From assembly GCA_039917655.1 (NCBI GenBank), contig JBDSJC010000235.1, positions 1-12,501 of the forward strand: a DNA stretch of 12,501 bases. The letters are read 5' to 3'. A program made the translations under genes and the position numbers. A model generated the notes under the pieces. That model was not told where the DNA came from. It made no database searches and saw nothing but the letters and a program-made list of their open reading frames with translations. Positions 12,193 through 12,501 of this stretch are shown piece after piece. The DNA comes from PNKC01 sp039917655 (lineage in GTDB: Bacteria; Chloroflexota; Dehalococcoidia; Tepidiformales; Tepidiformaceae). Position 1 is the first letter of the stretch. Every line of letters begins with the position of its first letter.

Positions 12193-12501
12193 GGCGGCAC
12201 CCGGTGTTCGGTTTCGCGCATTATGGACGGGTGGAGGTCGGAGCGTCGCGGCGAGGGGCGAAGTGCAACGGACGTAGACACGAAGACTCGGGCCATGCGA
12301 CGGGAGGTGCGCCTGAGCAGCGCTCCCTCGGTCTGGCGGCAACGTGGGCCACGGACGCAGCGAAAAGCCTGCGCCACCCTACGCCTGGCGCAGTTTCGCC
12401 GCGGATGTCGTTGCGGTGGGCCGCGACTCGCCCCACGCGCAAACGGGTAGGGCGAGCGCTGGTGCGGCCGTTAGCGGTGCGCGCGACGGACAGACACCGC
12501 T
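12193..12501. other. Region without a credible gene, upstream of acyl-CoA dehydrogenase
   Basis: About 309 GC-rich bases run to the window end. The open frames here are short, overlap one another and give arginine-rich, low-complexity products with no recognisable motif. It contains the probable promoter area of the acyl-CoA dehydrogenase gene and one strong hairpin (12360-12399). A gene starting outside the window on either strand cannot be excluded. Confidence 0.5.
12360..12399. repeat. Strong intergenic hairpin (REP-like)
   Basis: GCGAAA (12360-12365) pairs with TTTCGC (12394-12399) and CTGCGCCA (12369-12376) with TGGCGCAG (12386-12393). This gives 14 pairs with one three-base bulge and a nine-base loop CCCTACGCC. 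The stem is perfect otherwise. There is no U-run after it on either strand. It resembles dispersed palindromic repeats more than a terminator, but no second copy is seen in this window. Confidence 0.5.

Noticed and set aside
11482..12450. 322-codon plus-strand frame opposite the acyl-CoA dehydrogenase
   Set aside because: It is antisense to a complete family match and shows no recognisable domain.

Overview
The window is a GC-rich, densely packed bacterial segment with complete or near-complete genes, frequent 1-4 bp start/stop overlaps and no rRNA, tRNA, CRISPR array or insertion sequence that I can recognise. The gene mix suggests an uncultured or environmental Chloroflexota-like bacterium: divergent crotonase and acyl-CoA dehydrogenase genes, a DUF1361 membrane protein, a mini SWIM protein and an atypical riboflavin synthase. 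This assignment is an inference from content, not from a marker gene.

Layout. (1) 36-2939, plus strand: a promoter embedded in an inverted repeat, then five closely spaced genes. They encode a crotonase-fold protein, a membrane protein built of four repeated two-helix units, a small acidic single-pass protein, a degenerate short-chain-dehydrogenase-like protein and a VOC-fold protein. Three of the five resemble enzymes but lack textbook catalytic or metal-binding residues. (2) 3015-3055: a GC-rich palindromic element between convergent genes. (3) 3099-5153: a divergent pair, an MgtE-type magnesium channel (minus) and a universal stress protein (plus). Their shared upstream region holds an 8-bp inverted repeat. 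(4) 5194-7854: a promoter, an FMN riboswitch and a riboflavin operon ribE-ribBA-ribH without ribD. (5) 7851-9678, minus: a likely three-gene unit of FMN reductase, Nudix hydrolase and DUF1361 protein. Its last stop codon shares a CTAG with the ribH stop. (6) 9767-10811: a decayed region with a truncated ribokinase-like gene, a 69-residue membrane protein and an 85-residue SWIM zinc-finger protein. (7) 11038-12192, minus: an acyl-CoA dehydrogenase, followed to the window end by about 300 bp without a credible gene but with a strong hairpin.

How the parts work together. The rib operon makes riboflavin from GTP and ribulose 5-phosphate except for the RibD step, and it is controlled by FMN. FMN reductase and acyl-CoA dehydrogenase nearby are flavin users, but no co-regulation is visible. 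The first five-gene operon has no recognisable pathway and is the best candidate for something undescribed. The most concrete leads are its four-fold repeat membrane protein and dehydrogenase-like pseudoenzyme, the riboswitch's alternative helix, and the loss of two family-conserved residues in RibE.
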